Source: Streptomyces sp. NBC_00236 (GTDB taxonomy: Bacteria; Actinomycetota; Actinomycetes; Streptomycetales; Streptomycetaceae). From it: a stretch of DNA of 64,000 nucleotides. Below the pieces are notes generated by a model. It did no database searches. It was not told the origin of the DNA and was given only the letters and a program-made list of their open reading frames with translations. Made by a program: the position numbers and the translations under genes. This document shows positions 20,092-30,270 of this stretch, piece after piece (position 1 is the stretch's first letter; each line of letters opens with the position of its first letter). The stretch covers positions 186,001 to 250,000 of the forward strand of contig NZ_CP108100.1 in NCBI RefSeq assembly GCF_036195045.1, given 5' to 3'.

Positions 20092-21207
20092 ATGGATACG
20101 GACGCCCTGACCGCCGGTCTGCTGCAAGAGCTCCGCGCGGCCAAGCCCTATCCGGCCCTGTCCCTGACCATGCCGACACACCGACGTGCACCGGACAACG
20201 CCCAGGACGCCGTACGGCTGCGCAACTTGGTGTCCGAGGCCGGCAGCCGGCTCGACGCCGACCCCGATGCCGGCCGCGAGGTACGCGCTGCGGTCAAGCA
20301 GCAGCTCGACCGCGCGGTCGCCGAGGTCGATCCGCGCCGAGCCCTGGACGCCCTGGTGATCCTCGCGACGGCCGACGAGTTCCAGATCTGGCAGCTGCCG
20401 CGCACCGCACCCGAACGGGTGGTGCTCAGCGACACCTACCTGACCCGCAACCTGGTCGCCGCGAAGGCGCAGGCGCAGCCGTTCTGGACGCTCACCGTGT
20501 CCGCGGACCACGCCGCCCTGTTCAGCGGCACGTCCGACGCCGCGCACGAGGAGCACATCGGCGGCTTCCCGCTGACGGCTCCGCGCGAGGCGCCCAACCC
20601 GCAGCGCGAGGAGCGGATCGGGGACACGCCGAGCACGTTCACCGACGAGGAGACCCGGCAGTTCATGCGCACGGTGGACGAGAAGCTGCGCGGGGTGCTG
20701 GCCACCGATCCGCGCCCGCTCTACCTGGTGGGCCTCGCCCCCGCGCTCGCGCTGCTCGACGAGGTCGGCGAGGTCGCCAAGGAAGCGGTGGGCCGGGTCA
20801 CCAAGGGAGCCCCCGCCGACACCTCGCCCAGTGATCTGCTGACCGAGCTGCGCCCCGCGCTGGAGGCCAGGCGCAAGCGGTTCGCCGCGGAGATCGACGG
20901 CAAGCTGGACGAGGCCCGCGGGCGGCGTGCCTTCGCCGGCGGACTCGACGAGGTGTGGGCCGCCGTGCGGGAGGGGCGCGCCGGTCTGGTGGCGGTGGAG
21001 GAGCACTACCAGCAGACGGTGCGGGTCGATCAGGAGCACCTGGTGCCGGTGAGCGGCGAGGCGGCGGACCCGGCGGACAGCAACGTCCGCGAGGACATCG
21101 TCGACGAGCTGGTCGAAGCGGCGCTGGACAGCGGCGCCGACGTCGTCTTCGTCGCGGACGACTCGCTCAAGGAGCACGGCCGGATCGCGGCGGCGCTGCG
21201 CTACTGA
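20092..21207 (+). CDS. BaeRF-like protein (archaeo-eukaryotic release-factor fold)
   Basis: A 371-residue soluble protein lacking membrane segments. The N-terminal half starts with a LQELRAAKPYPALSLTMPTH strand that begins this family, a long charged middle helical region, and a C-terminal segment ADVVFVADDSLKEHGRIAAALRY that resembles the eRF1 domain-3/ L7Ae-like end of BaeRF proteins. In bacteria these are thought to act on stalled or hibernating ribosomes; direct evidence is scarce. GGGAG precedes the ATG at 6-7 nt. It is followed 76 bp later by a small basic protein gene and precedes a strong bidirectional terminator, so the two probably form a transcript. Confidence 0.75.
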   Translation: MDTDALTAGLLQELRAAKPYPALSLTMPTHRRAPDNAQDAVRLRNLVSEAGSRLDADPDAGREVRAAVKQQLDRAVAEVDPRRALDALVILATADEFQIWQLPRTAPERVVLSDTYLTRNLVAAKAQAQPFWTLTVSADHAALFSGTSDAAHEEHIGGFPLTAPREAPNPQREERIGDTPSTFTDEETRQFMRTVDEKLRGVLATDPRPLYLVGLAPALALLDEVGEVAKEAVGRVTKGAPADTSPSDLLTELRPALEARRKRFAAEIDGKLDEARGRRAFAGGLDEVWAAVREGRAGLVAVEEHYQQTVRVDQEHLVPVSGEAADPADSNVREDIVDELVEAALDSGADVVFVADDSLKEHGRIAAALRY

Positions 21208-21283
21208 GCGGATGGCTCCGGCTCGGACCGTTTTGTCACACTGGAGGTGTCCCCGGGCCGAAGCCCCGAGAGGAGAACGCATC

Positions 21284-21607
21284 ATGCCACGCGGATCGAA
21301 TCGGAAACGGGAACGGCAGTACGAGCACATCAAGGAGAGCGCCCAGGAGCGCGGCGTAGGCGAGGACCGGGCCGAGGAGATCGCCGCCCGGACCGTGAAC
21401 AAGGCACGCGCCCGCGCCGGTGAGTCGCGGACCGCGAGCCGTACATCGGTCGAGGACATCTCGTCCTCGCGGCGTGGCGGGCTCCGCTCGCACAGCGGCG
21501 CGGCGGGCCCCACCCGCGACCAGCTCTACGAAGAGGCGAAGCACAAGAACGTCAAGGGGCGTTCGACCATGACGAAGGCGGAGCTGGCCCGCGCGGTCGG
21601 CCGTTGA
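21284..21607 (+). CDS. small basic Rho-N/SAP-like DNA- or RNA-binding protein
   Basis: A 107-residue very basic and Arg/Glu-rich protein. The N-terminal part (SNRKRERQYEHIKES, then AEEIAARTVNKARA) is a predicted helical nucleic-acid-binding module often annotated as plasmid stabilisation protein in actinobacteria; the C-terminal TRDQLYEEAKHKNVKGRSTM followed by TKAELARAVGR is a Rho termination factor N-terminal (SAP-like) helix-extended-helix. GAGAGGAGAA sits about 7 nt before the ATG. No plasmid genes are around, so the plasmid label is unlikely to describe its job; chromatin or stress RNA binding is possible but unproven. Confidence 0.8.
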   Translation: MPRGSNRKRERQYEHIKESAQERGVGEDRAEEIAARTVNKARARAGESRTASRTSVEDISSSRRGGLRSHSGAAGPTRDQLYEEAKHKNVKGRSTMTKAELARAVGR

Positions 21608-21612
21608 CCCCC

Positions 21613-21659
21613 GCACGGCGAAGGCCCGGACGGCGCGTCCGTCCGGGCCTTCGCCGTGC
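21613..21659. terminator. bidirectional hairpin terminator
   Basis: A perfect inverted repeat with 21-bp arms (21613-21633 and 21639-21659) and a CGCGT loop lies in the 54 bp between the convergent small basic protein gene and the phosphoketolase gene. It lacks a T-tract, as usual for Streptomyces. It should stop transcription from both sides. Confidence 0.9.
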
Positions 21660-21661
21660 CC

Positions 21662-24049
21662 TCACCCCTCCCAGGTCCAGTCCGCCACCTCCGGCAGGTC
21701 CGTGCCGTGGGCGCGGATCCAGTCGTGGTGGCGGGACCGGGTGTCCGCCATCTCCTGGCGCACCGCCACCGCACGGACGCCCAGACCCGGGACACGGTCG
21801 ATGACGTCCATGACCAGGCGGTACCGGTCGAGGTCGTTGCGGACCACCATGTCGAAGGGCGTGGTGGTCGTGCCCTCCTCCTTGTAGCCCCTGACGTGCA
21901 GCTGGGCGTGTCCGGCGCGGCGGTAGGCCAGCCGGTGGATCAGCCAGGGATAGCCGTGATAGGCGAAGATCACCGGCTTGTCGCGGGTGAACAGGGCGTC
22001 GTACTCGGAGTCCGGCATCCCGTGCGGATGCTCGGAGTGGGGCATGAGCCGGGCCATGTCGACGACGTTCACCACCCGCACGGACAGGTCCGGCAGATGC
22101 CGTCGCAGCAGTCCGGCGGCCGCCAGGACCTCCAGGGTGGGCACGTCCCCGGCGCAGGCGAGCACGACATCGGGTTCGCGGCTGCCGTCCTCGGTCCCCG
22201 CCCACTCCCAGACGCCCGCGCCGCGCGCGCAGTGCGCGCGGGCCTGGTCGAGGGTGAGCCAGTCGAAGCTCGGCTGCTTGCCGGCCACGATCACGTTCAC
22301 GTAGTCGCGGCTGCGCAGCGCGTGGTCGGCCACGGAGAGGAGGGTGTTCGCGTCCGGGGGCAGGTAGACGCGTACGACCTCGGGGCTCTTGTTCAGGATG
22401 TGGTCGACGAAGCCCGGGTCCTGGTGCGAGAAGCCGTTGTGGTCCTGGCGCCAGACGTGCGAGGTGAGCAGGTAGTTGAGGGAGGCGACGGGCCGGCGCC
22501 ACGGCAGCCGGCGCGAGGTCCGCAGCCACTTGATGTGCTGGTTGACCATCGAGTCGACGATGTGGGCGAACGCCTCGTAACAGGAGAAGAGCCCGTGCCG
22601 GCCCGTGAGCAGATAGCCCTCCAGCCAGCCCTGGCACAGGTGCTCGGAGAGCACCTCCATGACCCGGCCGTCCCGGGCGAGATGCTCGTCGGTCGGGAGC
22701 GTGCCCGCCTGCCAGGCCTTGCCGGTGGCCTCGTAGAGGGCGTCGAGGCGGTTGGACGCCGTCTCGTCGGGGCCGACGACCCGGAAGTCCCGCCGGCCGG
22801 CGGTGGCCGCCATGACGGCCTCCAGCAGGCCGCCGAGGACCCGGGTCGGTTCATGGAGGGCGGTCCCCGGCTTGTCCACCGGCACGGCGTGCTCGTCGAG
22901 GGCCGGCATCGGCAGATCGCGCAGCAGCAGACCGCCGTTGGCGTACGGGGTGGCGCCGAGCCGCGCCTCGCCCTCCGGCACGCAGGCGAGGACCTGGTCC
23001 ACCGGGCGTCCCTCGGCGTCGAAGAGTTCCTCCGGCCGGTACGAGCGCAGCCACCGCTCCAGCTGCCGCAGGTGCTCCGGGTTGTCGCGGACCCCGGGCA
23101 GCGGGACCTGGTGGGCGCGCCAGGTGCCTTCGACGGGCAGTCCGTCGACCTCGGCGGGCCCGGTCCAGCCCTTGGGCGTCCGCAGCACGATCATGGGCCA
23201 GCGCGGCCGGCCGGTCTCACCGCCCGCCCGGGCGGCCTGCTGGAGCTCCCGGATGCGGTCCACGGCGCGGTCCATCGCGGCGGCCATCGCCCGGTGCACG
23301 GTGAAGGGGTCGTCGCCCGCCACGTAGAGGGGTTCGTGTCCGTAGCCGCGCAGCAGGGCGTCGAGTTCCGCCTCGGGGAGGCGGGCGAGCACGGTCGGGT
23401 TGGCGATCTTGTAGCCGTTGAGGTGGAGGACCGGAAGGACGGCCCCGTCATGGACGGGATCGAGGAACTTGTTGGCGTGCCAGGAACCGGCGAGCGGCCC
23501 GGTCTCCGCCTCGCCGTCGCCGATGACGCAGGTGACCAGCAGGTCCGGGTGGTCGAGTGCGGCACCGTAGGCGTGGGCGAGGGAGTAGCCCAGTTCGCCG
23601 CCCTCGTGGATGGAGCCGGGCGTCTCCGGCGCGACGTGGCTGGGCACGCCGCCCGGGAAGGAGAACTGCTTGAACAGCAGCCCCATCCCGGCCTCGTCCC
23701 TGCTGACGTCGGGGTACGTCTGCGAGTAGCTGCCCTCCAGCCAGGAGTTGGCGAGGACGGCGGGACCGCCGTGCCCGGGACCCCAGACGCACAGCGCGTG
23801 GGTGCCGCGCGAGGCGATGACGCGGTTGAGGTGGGTGTACACGAGGTTGAGGCCCGGTGAGGTTCCCCAGTGGCCGAGAAGCCTCGGCTTGATGTCCTCG
23901 GGGACGAGGGGCCGGGTCAGCAGCGGGTTGTCCATCAGGTAGATCTGGCCGACGGCCAGATAGTTGGCCGCCCGCCAGTGCGCGTCGAGCGCGGCGATCT
24001 CTTCGTCGGTCGGGCCGGTCGTCGATGAGGACGGCGGTGCGTCGCTCAT
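21662..24049 (-). CDS. xfp: phosphoketolase (xylulose-5-P/fructose-6-P)
   Basis: A 795-residue thiamine-diphosphate enzyme of the XFP family, the usual full length. The substrate and cofactor motifs are present: [20 protein letters not shown] (about 93-98), [18 protein letters not shown] (ThDP/Mg site), and the C-terminal [11 protein letters not shown]. It splits xylulose 5-phosphate (and often fructose 6-phosphate) with phosphate into acetyl phosphate plus glyceraldehyde 3-phosphate or erythrose 4-phosphate. GAGAGG lies about 6 nt before the ATG at 24049. It is 34 bp downstream of the succinate-semialdehyde dehydrogenase gene on the same strand, so likely co-transcribed. No acetate kinase or transaldolase gene is adjacent. 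Confidence 0.96.
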   Translation of the reverse strand: MSDAPPSSSTTGPTDEEIAALDAHWRAANYLAVGQIYLMDNPLLTRPLVPEDIKPRLLGHWGTSPGLNLVYTHLNRVIASRGTHALCVWGPGHGGPAVLANSWLEGSYSQTYPDVSRDEAGMGLLFKQFSFPGGVPSHVAPETPGSIHEGGELGYSLAHAYGAALDHPDLLVTCVIGDGEAETGPLAGSWHANKFLDPVHDGAVLPVLHLNGYKIANPTVLARLPEAELDALLRGYGHEPLYVAGDDPFTVHRAMAAAMDRAVDRIRELQQAARAGGETGRPRWPMIVLRTPKGWTGPAEVDGLPVEGTWRAHQVPLPGVRDNPEHLRQLERWLRSYRPEELFDAEGRPVDQVLACVPEGEARLGATPYANGGLLLRDLPMPALDEHAVPVDKPGTALHEPTRVLGGLLEAVMAATAGRRDFRVVGPDETASNRLDALYEATGKAWQAGTLPTDEHLARDGRVMEVLSEHLCQGWLEGYLLTGRHGLFSCYEAFAHIVDSMVNQHIKWLRTSRRLPWRRPVASLNYLLTSHVWRQDHNGFSHQDPGFVDHILNKSPEVVRVYLPPDANTLLSVADHALRSRDYVNVIVAGKQPSFDWLTLDQARAHCARGAGVWEWAGTEDGSREPDVVLACAGDVPTLEVLAAAGLLRRHLPDLSVRVVNVVDMARLMPHSEHPHGMPDSEYDALFTRDKPVIFAYHGYPWLIHRLAYRRAGHAQLHVRGYKEEGTTTTPFDMVVRNDLDRYRLVMDVIDRVPGLGVRAVAVRQEMADTRSRHHDWIRAHGTDLPEVADWTWEG

Positions 24050-24083
24050 GGTCACCTCTCAGCGGACGGGTGCGGTGGTCCGG

Positions 24084-25496
24084 CTACCGCGGCTCGGGGC
24101 CGTACCAGACGGTGGTGGCGTTGCAGAACGCTCGGATGCCGTGACCGGCGAGTTCACGTCCGTATCCGGAGCGCTTCACCCCGCCGAACGGCAGCGCGGG
24201 GTGCGAGGCCGTCATGCCGTTGAAGAACACGCCACCCGCCTCCAGGTCGCGGATGCAGCGCCGGCTCTCCTCGGCGTCGCGGGTCCAGACGTTGGAACTG
24301 AGCCCGAAAGGCGTGTCGTTGGCCAGTTCCAGGGCCTCGTCGAGGCTCTCGGCCCGGTAGAGCGTGGCGACGGGTCCGAAGGTCTCCTCGTGGTGGATGC
24401 GCATGGCGGGGGTGATCCCGGTGAGGACCGTCGGGGCATAGAACCAGCCACGCTCCAGTCCGCCGCTCAGCCCCTCGGGCCGGCCGCCGCCGCACAGGGC
24501 GATCGCGCCGTGGCGTACGGCGTCGTCGACGAGTTCCTCCAGATCGGTGCGCCCCTGTTCACTGGCGAGCGGACCGATGTCGGTGGACTCCTCCAGCGGA
24601 TCGCCCACGGTCAGGTCGCGCATGCCCACGGTGAAGCGCTCGGCGAACTCCTCGTACACCTCCGTGTGCACGATGAACCGCTTGGCGGCGATGCAGGACT
24701 GTCCGTTGTTCTGGACGCGGGCGGCGACCGCCGTGCGGGCCGCCTTGGCGACGTCGGCGGAGGGCAGGACGAGATACGGGTCGCTGCCGCCGAGCTCCAG
24801 GACGGTGTGCTTGACCTCGTCCCCCGCGACGGCTGCCACGGCGCGGCCGGCCGGTTCGCTGCCGGTCAGGGTCGCCGCGGCCACCCGGCGGTCGCGCAGG
24901 ATCGCCTCGACCGCTCCGGAGCCCACCAGAAGCGTCTGGAAGCACCCGGCGGGGAACCCCGCCCGGTGGAACAGGTCGCCCAGGTACAGCGCGGTCTGCG
25001 GCACGTTCGAGGCGTGCTTCAGCAGACCGGTGTTGCCGGCCATGAGTGCGGGGGCCGCGAACCGCACGACCTGCCAGAGCGGGAAGTTCCACGGCATCAC
25101 GGCGAGCACGGTGCCCAGTGGCCGGTAGTGGACGTACGCGCGGGACGCACCGGAGTCCTCGACGTCGGCGGGCGAGGGGTGCTCGTCCGCGAGGAGTTCC
25201 TCGGCGTGGGCCGCGTACCAGCGCATGGCCTTGGCACACTTCGCCGCTTCGGCCCGGGACGCCTTGAGGGGCTTGCCCATCTCCAGGGTCATGGTGCGGG
25301 CGATGTCCTGCTGGTCCTCGTCGAGGAGGTCCGCGGCGCGGTTGAGCAACCGGGACCTTTCGCCGAATCCGGTGGTGCGGTAGGCGCGGAAGGCGGCGTC
25401 CGCCGCGGCGAGCCGCCGCTCGATCTCGTCCGCTCCCTGGGCGTCGAACATTCTGAGGGTCTCGCCGTTCGCGGGGTTGACCGTCGCGATGGGCAT
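24084..25496 (-). CDS. gabD: succinate-semialdehyde dehydrogenase
   Basis: A 470-residue aldehyde dehydrogenase. The ALDH signatures are complete: MPWNFP cofactor loop, LELGGSDPYLV with the general-base Glu at about 232, and NNGQSCIA with catalytic Cys at about 266, then EETFGPV and PFGGVKRSGYGRE. The SDPYLV variant and overall length match GabD1-type NADP-dependent SSADHs, which oxidise succinic semialdehyde to succinate in the GABA shunt; exact aldehyde and cofactor are by family. AAGGAGG lies 8 nt before the ATG. It is upstream of, and close to, phosphoketolase. No gabT is adjacent. Confidence 0.92.
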   Translation of the reverse strand: MPIATVNPANGETLRMFDAQGADEIERRLAAADAAFRAYRTTGFGERSRLLNRAADLLDEDQQDIARTMTLEMGKPLKASRAEAAKCAKAMRWYAAHAEELLADEHPSPADVEDSGASRAYVHYRPLGTVLAVMPWNFPLWQVVRFAAPALMAGNTGLLKHASNVPQTALYLGDLFHRAGFPAGCFQTLLVGSGAVEAILRDRRVAAATLTGSEPAGRAVAAVAGDEVKHTVLELGGSDPYLVLPSADVAKAARTAVAARVQNNGQSCIAAKRFIVHTEVYEEFAERFTVGMRDLTVGDPLEESTDIGPLASEQGRTDLEELVDDAVRHGAIALCGGGRPEGLSGGLERGWFYAPTVLTGITPAMRIHHEETFGPVATLYRAESLDEALELANDTPFGLSSNVWTRDAEESRRCIRDLEAGGVFFNGMTASHPALPFGGVKRSGYGRELAGHGIRAFCNATTVWYGPEPR

Positions 25497-25587
25497 GACT
25501 GTGGCCTCCTTGCCTCGGTACTTCGACCGTGCCGCGCCACCGGCGCCGGCGCAACGCGGGCCCCCGCCCTCCGCATACCCGACCGGC

Positions 25588-25620
25588 GCGGACCATGCAT
25601 GCCTGAGGCATGCGATCCGC
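25588..25620. promoter_or_regulatory. dyad upstream of gabD
   Basis: The sequence GCATGCC-TGA-GGCATGC (25597-25613) is a perfect 7-bp dyad flanked by a second matched pair GCGGA/TCCGC (25588-25592 and 25616-25620). It lies about 90-125 bp upstream of gabD and 57 bp downstream of the ATPase stop. It could be a terminator for the ATPase gene or an operator for gabD; spacing does not decide. Confidence 0.45.
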
Positions 25621-25676
25621 GCCGGAATGGGGGCAGGGTTGGGCCGGGGCGCCGGGGCCGCTGCGTGCGGCGCGCC

Positions 25677-26183
25677 TCAGACGAGGGCGGGGGCGCCGGT
25701 CCGGACCGGGGCGGCCGTGGGGAATTCCTCGACCACGTCGGCAGGCGCCCGGCGGGACTCGCGGACCCCGGGCAGCGGCGGCAGCGGCACCAGCTCGATG
25801 AGCTGGGGCTCCTGCGCGTAGCGGGTGAACCAGACGACCTTGCCCTCGGCCGTCCGGCAGGTGCCCCAGCTGTCGCTGAGGGCCATGACCCGGCTGAGGC
25901 CGCCGCCCTCCTGGAGCAGCCGCGGCATGTCGGAACCGTTGTCGGCGACGGAGACCGTGAGGTGCCGTCCGGACCAGCGGAGTTCGAGGACACAGGTGTT
26001 GTCGTCGCCGACGTGCCGCTGGACGTTGGTCAGCAGCTCTTCCACAGCACGGCACACGGGCCGGATGTGGAGTTCGAGACTCCAGTGGCGGAGGTGTGCG
26101 GCGACTATCCGTCGCAGCTGGGACACACGCTCTGCCGATACCTGGAGTTCGACCAGATAGTGCCGGTCGAGTGGAACGGTCAT
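25677..26183 (-). CDS. anti-sigma-factor-type ATPase (HATPase_c_2)
   Basis: A 168-residue protein of the RsbW/SpoIIAB-like family. The N-box is EELLTNVQRH (Asn about 51), the G1 box is VADNGSDMP and the GGGLSRVM segment forms the ATP lid. The last 45 residues are a Pro-rich tail that is atypical of the compact family. Such kinases phosphorylate STAS anti-anti-sigma proteins or regulate sigma factors, and Streptomyces has dozens. GAGGAG lies 8 nt before the ATG. The nearest STAS domain in the window is the one fused to glutaminase 7 kb away; no sigma gene is adjacent, so its partner is unknown. Confidence 0.85.
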   Translation of the reverse strand: MTVPLDRHYLVELQVSAERVSQLRRIVAAHLRHWSLELHIRPVCRAVEELLTNVQRHVGDDNTCVLELRWSGRHLTVSVADNGSDMPRLLQEGGGLSRVMALSDSWGTCRTAEGKVVWFTRYAQEPQLIELVPLPPLPGVRESRRAPADVVEEFPTAAPVRTGAPALV

Positions 26184-26294
26184 CGTCGAGGCTCCTCACA
26201 TCGAGGCCCACATGCTTCGCCCCGTTGAACGAACGACCCCCGAATACGAAGAGTGAGCAGATGTCACTTCTGGGTCACTCCTCAGCGTGAGGCC

Positions 26295-26327
26295 GCAGGG
26301 CCGGATGCGCAACACATCCGGCCCTGC
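26295..26327. terminator. hairpin downstream of the aldehyde oxidoreductase operon
   Basis: A perfect 13-bp stem (26295-26307 with 26315-26327) and a 7-nt loop lie about 77 bp past the stop of the molybdopterin subunit gene on the minus strand. A second weaker dyad CCGGCAC/GTGCCCGG follows between it and the gene. Together they probably end the minus-strand operon. Confidence 0.75.
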
Positions 26328-26403
26328 ACCCCCGGTGACCGGCACATACGTGCCCGGCGGACAGGGGCTCCGCCTGCCCAAGCCAAGACTTCTGCAACAC
26401 GCT

Positions 26404-28503
26404 TCAGTGCAGGGCGGCAAGCACCCGGTCCGGAGTGAGCGGGAGGGTGCGCAGCCGGACGCCGGTGGCGTGATGGAAGGCGTTGCCGAGGGCCGCGGCC
26501 GCGCCTACGATGCCGATCTCTCCGATGCCCTTGCTGCCCATGGGGTTGAGGTGCGGGTCGTCCTCGTCGAGCCAGTGCGCCTCCAGGCCGGTCACATCTG
26601 CGCAGGCCGGCACGTGGTACGAGGCGAGGTCGCTCTCGGTGAAGTCGCCGAAGACCGGGTCGAGGGAGCTGCTCTCGGTCAGGGCCATGCCGAGCCCCAT
26701 GGTCATACCGCCGATGAACTGGGAGCGTGCGGTACGGGAGTTGAGGATGTGGCCGGCGGCGAAGACCCCGAGCATCCGGCGGACGCGGACCTCACCGGTC
26801 CGGGGGTCGACGGTGACCTCCGCGAAGTGGGCCCCGAACGCGTGGCGTGCGTAGGGCGACTCCTCGGCCGCCTCCTCGGTGGTGTCCGCGGTGACGGTCA
26901 CTCCGGCGGCGGGCAGCGGTTCGGAGCTCTCGCCGAGCCGTGCCACGAGGGCGGTGGTTGCCTTGTGCACGGACCAGCCCCAGGAGGCGGTGCCGGAGGA
27001 GCCACCGGCCAGCGGGGCGTCCGGCAGATCACTGTCGCCGATGTCGACGGTCACGTTCTCCACCGGCGTCTCCAGCACCTGTGCGGCGATCTGGGCCAGG
27101 ACGGTCCGGGCGCCGGTGCCGATGTCGGTGGCATCGACCGCGATGCGGTAGGAGCCGTCGGGGGCGGCGTGCGCCGAGGCATGGGAGGCGGCGACGTAGA
27201 CGGGGTAGGTGGCGGCGGCGACGCCCGTACCGAGCAGCAGGGCGCCTTCCCGGCGGGCTGCCGGACGCGGGTCGCGGTCCCTCCAGCCGAAGCGTGCGGC
27301 GCCGTCCCGGAGACAGGCCGCGAGATTGCGGCTGCTGAAGGGCTTCCCCGAGTCCGGCTCGGCGGCCGGATCGTTGCGCAGCCGCAGTTCGACGGGGTCG
27401 AGCCCGAGCGCCGATGCCAGTTCGTCCATGGCGGATTCGAGGGCGTACATGCCGGGCGCCTCGCCCGGGGCGCGCATCCAGGACGGGCTCGGCACGTCGA
27501 GCGCGGTGACCCGGTGGACGGTCCGGCTGTGTGCGGATCCGTACATCACGCGGGCCGGTACGGCGGCCTGTTCCACGAACTCCTTGACGGTGGAGGTGTG
27601 CGTGATGATCTCGTGGGCCACCGAGGTGAGGGTCCCGTCGCTCGAAGCACCGAGCCGGACGCGCTGCACGGTGGGTGCCCGGTGGCCGACCACGGCGGCC
27701 ATGTGACGCCGGGGCATGGCCAGTTCCACCGGATGCCCCGTGTGGAGCGCGGCCATGGCGGCGAGCACGGCCTGCGGGCGCGGAGTGCCCTTGCTGCCGA
27801 ATCCGCCGCCGACGTGCCGCGACACGACGGTGACCTGGTCCGGGCGGAGTCCGAACACCGTGGCGAGGCTGTCGCGCACCTTGGTGGCGCCCTGGCTGGA
27901 GTCGTACAGGGTGAGGTGCCCGTCCTGCGACCAGAGGGCGGTCGTGGCGTGCGGCTCCATGGGGTGGTTGTGCAACGGCCCGACCGTGTACGTGGCGTCC
28001 ACCCGGACGGGCGCAGCGGCGAACGCGCGGTCGACGTCGCCGCGTTCACGCACAGCCGGGTACCCGCCGTTGGCGGTCTCCGGCGTGTACAGGCCGGCAT
28101 GGTCCGCGGTGAGGACGGCGTCGTGCGCGGCCGTCTCATAGGTGACGTCCAGCGCCTCGGCGCCGGCCCGTGCGTCTTCGAGGGTGTCGGCCACCACCAG
28201 AGCGATCTGCCAGCCGCGGTGCGGCACACGGTCGTTCTGGAGGACGGCGAGGACCGGGTCGTCCGGCTCCTGGGTCCGTGGCGCGTTCTCGTGAGTGAGT
28301 ACGGCGCGGACACCGGGGAGGGCGAGGGCGTCGGCGGTCCGGATCGCGGCGACCCGGCCGCACGGCACGGTGGCGGGAACGGGCCAGGCGTACAGGCAGC
28401 CGGGCAGGTTGCGCTCGGCGGCGTAGCGGGCGGCGCCGGTCACCTTGTCCCGGCCCTCACGGCGGACGACGGGGGCGCCGAGCGGCTGGGGGGCGTGGCT
28501 CAT
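26404..28503 (-). CDS. aldehyde oxidoreductase molybdenum-binding subunit (PaoC/YagR type)
   Basis: A 699-residue large subunit of the xanthine oxidase family. The Moco-binding GGGFGSKG segment (about 250), MRAPGEAPG region and C-terminal GSKGIGEIG with the active-site Glu are present. The last motif and the lack of fused FAD/FeS domains match E. coli PaoC, which oxidises aromatic aldehydes to acids. It is the third gene of a small-FAD-large operon in the PaoABC order. GAGGA lies 7 nt before the ATG. Substrate could be another aldehyde or purine; PaoB-like iron-sulfur cysteines in the FAD subunit favour the aldehyde type. A MCD (cytosine dinucleotide) cofactor form is implied by family but no mocA/paoD gene is seen here. 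Confidence 0.92.
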   Translation of the reverse strand: MSHAPQPLGAPVVRREGRDKVTGAARYAAERNLPGCLYAWPVPATVPCGRVAAIRTADALALPGVRAVLTHENAPRTQEPDDPVLAVLQNDRVPHRGWQIALVVADTLEDARAGAEALDVTYETAAHDAVLTADHAGLYTPETANGGYPAVRERGDVDRAFAAAPVRVDATYTVGPLHNHPMEPHATTALWSQDGHLTLYDSSQGATKVRDSLATVFGLRPDQVTVVSRHVGGGFGSKGTPRPQAVLAAMAALHTGHPVELAMPRRHMAAVVGHRAPTVQRVRLGASSDGTLTSVAHEIITHTSTVKEFVEQAAVPARVMYGSAHSRTVHRVTALDVPSPSWMRAPGEAPGMYALESAMDELASALGLDPVELRLRNDPAAEPDSGKPFSSRNLAACLRDGAARFGWRDRDPRPAARREGALLLGTGVAAATYPVYVAASHASAHAAPDGSYRIAVDATDIGTGARTVLAQIAAQVLETPVENVTVDIGDSDLPDAPLAGGSSGTASWGWSVHKATTALVARLGESSEPLPAAGVTVTADTTEEAAEESPYARHAFGAHFAEVTVDPRTGEVRVRRMLGVFAAGHILNSRTARSQFIGGMTMGLGMALTESSSLDPVFGDFTESDLASYHVPACADVTGLEAHWLDEDDPHLNPMGSKGIGEIGIVGAAAALGNAFHHATGVRLRTLPLTPDRVLAALH

Positions 28504-28554
28504 GGCGGAATCCTCGACTGTTCAGGGGCCACCCGCTGGCGGGCGTCCCGGGGG

Positions 28555-28628
28555 ACGGGCGTCTTCCGGCGCCGGCATGTTCAGGCGCAGGCATCTCCAA
28601 CGGGCGGCGGCTTCAAGGGCCGGCACCC

Positions 28629-28634
<6 letters not shown>
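28555..28634. repeat. degenerate 16-bp tandem repeat, five units
   Basis: Five contiguous 16-bp units at 28555, 28571, 28587, 28603 and 28619 match the plus-strand consensus GCCGGCATCTTCAAGC at 11, 14, 12, 12 and 14 of 16 positions. A much weaker sixth copy may precede at 28539. The array fills most of the 125-bp gap between the FAD and molybdenum subunit genes, and its last unit contains the FAD subunit stop codon. Unit length is not a multiple of three, so it is not a coding repeat. Function is unknown; an mRNA stability or processing element between cistrons, or simple slippage expansion, are possible. Confidence 0.8.
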
Positions 28635-29611
<977 letters not shown>

Positions 29612-29615
<4 letters not shown>

Positions 29616-30178
29616 GACGCGACATCCCCGATCGCCTCGACGATACGGGGGTACGCACCGCACCGGCACAGGTTGCCGCTCATGCGTTCGCGGATCTCGG
29701 CGGCGTCGAGTGCCACCGGGACGGTGACGGGCGTGGTGGGCGCGGTCACGTGGGACGGGAAGCCGTCCTGCGCCTCGCTCAGAACGCCGATGCCCGAGCA
29801 GATCTGCCCGGGTGTGCAGTAACCGCACTGGAGTGCGTCGCGCTCCAGAAAGGCCTCCTGGAGCGGGTGCAGCCGGTCGTCCCCGGCCAGGCCCTCGACC
29901 GTGGTGATCCGGGCCCCGTCCTGCGCCACGGCCAGCAGCAGACAGCTGTTGGCGCGCCGGCCGTCCACGAGCACGGTGCAGGCTCCGCACTGACCGTGGT
30001 CGCAGCCCTTCTTCGCCCCGTTCAGGCCCAGGTGCCGGCGCAGCGTGTCCAGGACCGTGGTGCGGTGGTCGAGCGTCAGCGTGTGATCGGTTCCGTTGAT
30101 GTTCAGGGTGAGGGCGGAACGGTGGCCGGTTGCCCGCCCTTCCCCCTCGCCGCTCCTCCCCCGGCTGGTCGGGTCCAC
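29612..30178 (-). CDS. aldehyde oxidoreductase [2Fe-2S] subunit (PaoA type)
   Basis: A 188-residue protein with two iron-sulfur centres: the plant ferredoxin-like CDHGQCGAC plus later Cys (about 59-67, 79), and the helical CGYC...CRC motif (about 118-121 and 151-153). There is a short N-terminal extension of about 20 residues rich in Arg/Gly, not a clear Tat signal, so the enzyme is likely cytosolic, unlike periplasmic PaoABC. GTG start with AAAGGTG about 8 nt upstream. It heads the operon. A GGTAG-N13-CTACC dyad lies 20-42 bp upstream and may be an operator. Confidence 0.92.
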
Positions 30179-30197
30179 GTGACGGCACCTTTCGAGA

Positions 30198-30220
30198 GGT
30201 AGTTTTGCCTGCTTTCTACC
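30198..30220. promoter_or_regulatory. GGTAG dyad upstream of the aldehyde oxidoreductase operon
   Basis: GGTAG (30198-30202) and CTACC (30216-30220) form a dyad with a 13-bp spacer, ending 19 bp before the GTG of the [2Fe-2S] subunit gene. Position and size suit a repressor site (TetR- or MarR-like), but no regulator gene is adjacent. No promoter hexamers are convincing next to it. Confidence 0.4.
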
Positions 30221-30270
30221 AGTCCGGTGGCGGCTTCGCGTCGTGAACCCGGGGCGGCGTGGCGTTCGGC

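Noticed and set aside
21284..21607. Plasmid stabilisation gene indicating an integrated plasmid
   Set aside because: Such annotation is common for this chromosomal small-protein family; no partition, replication or integrase genes are present.
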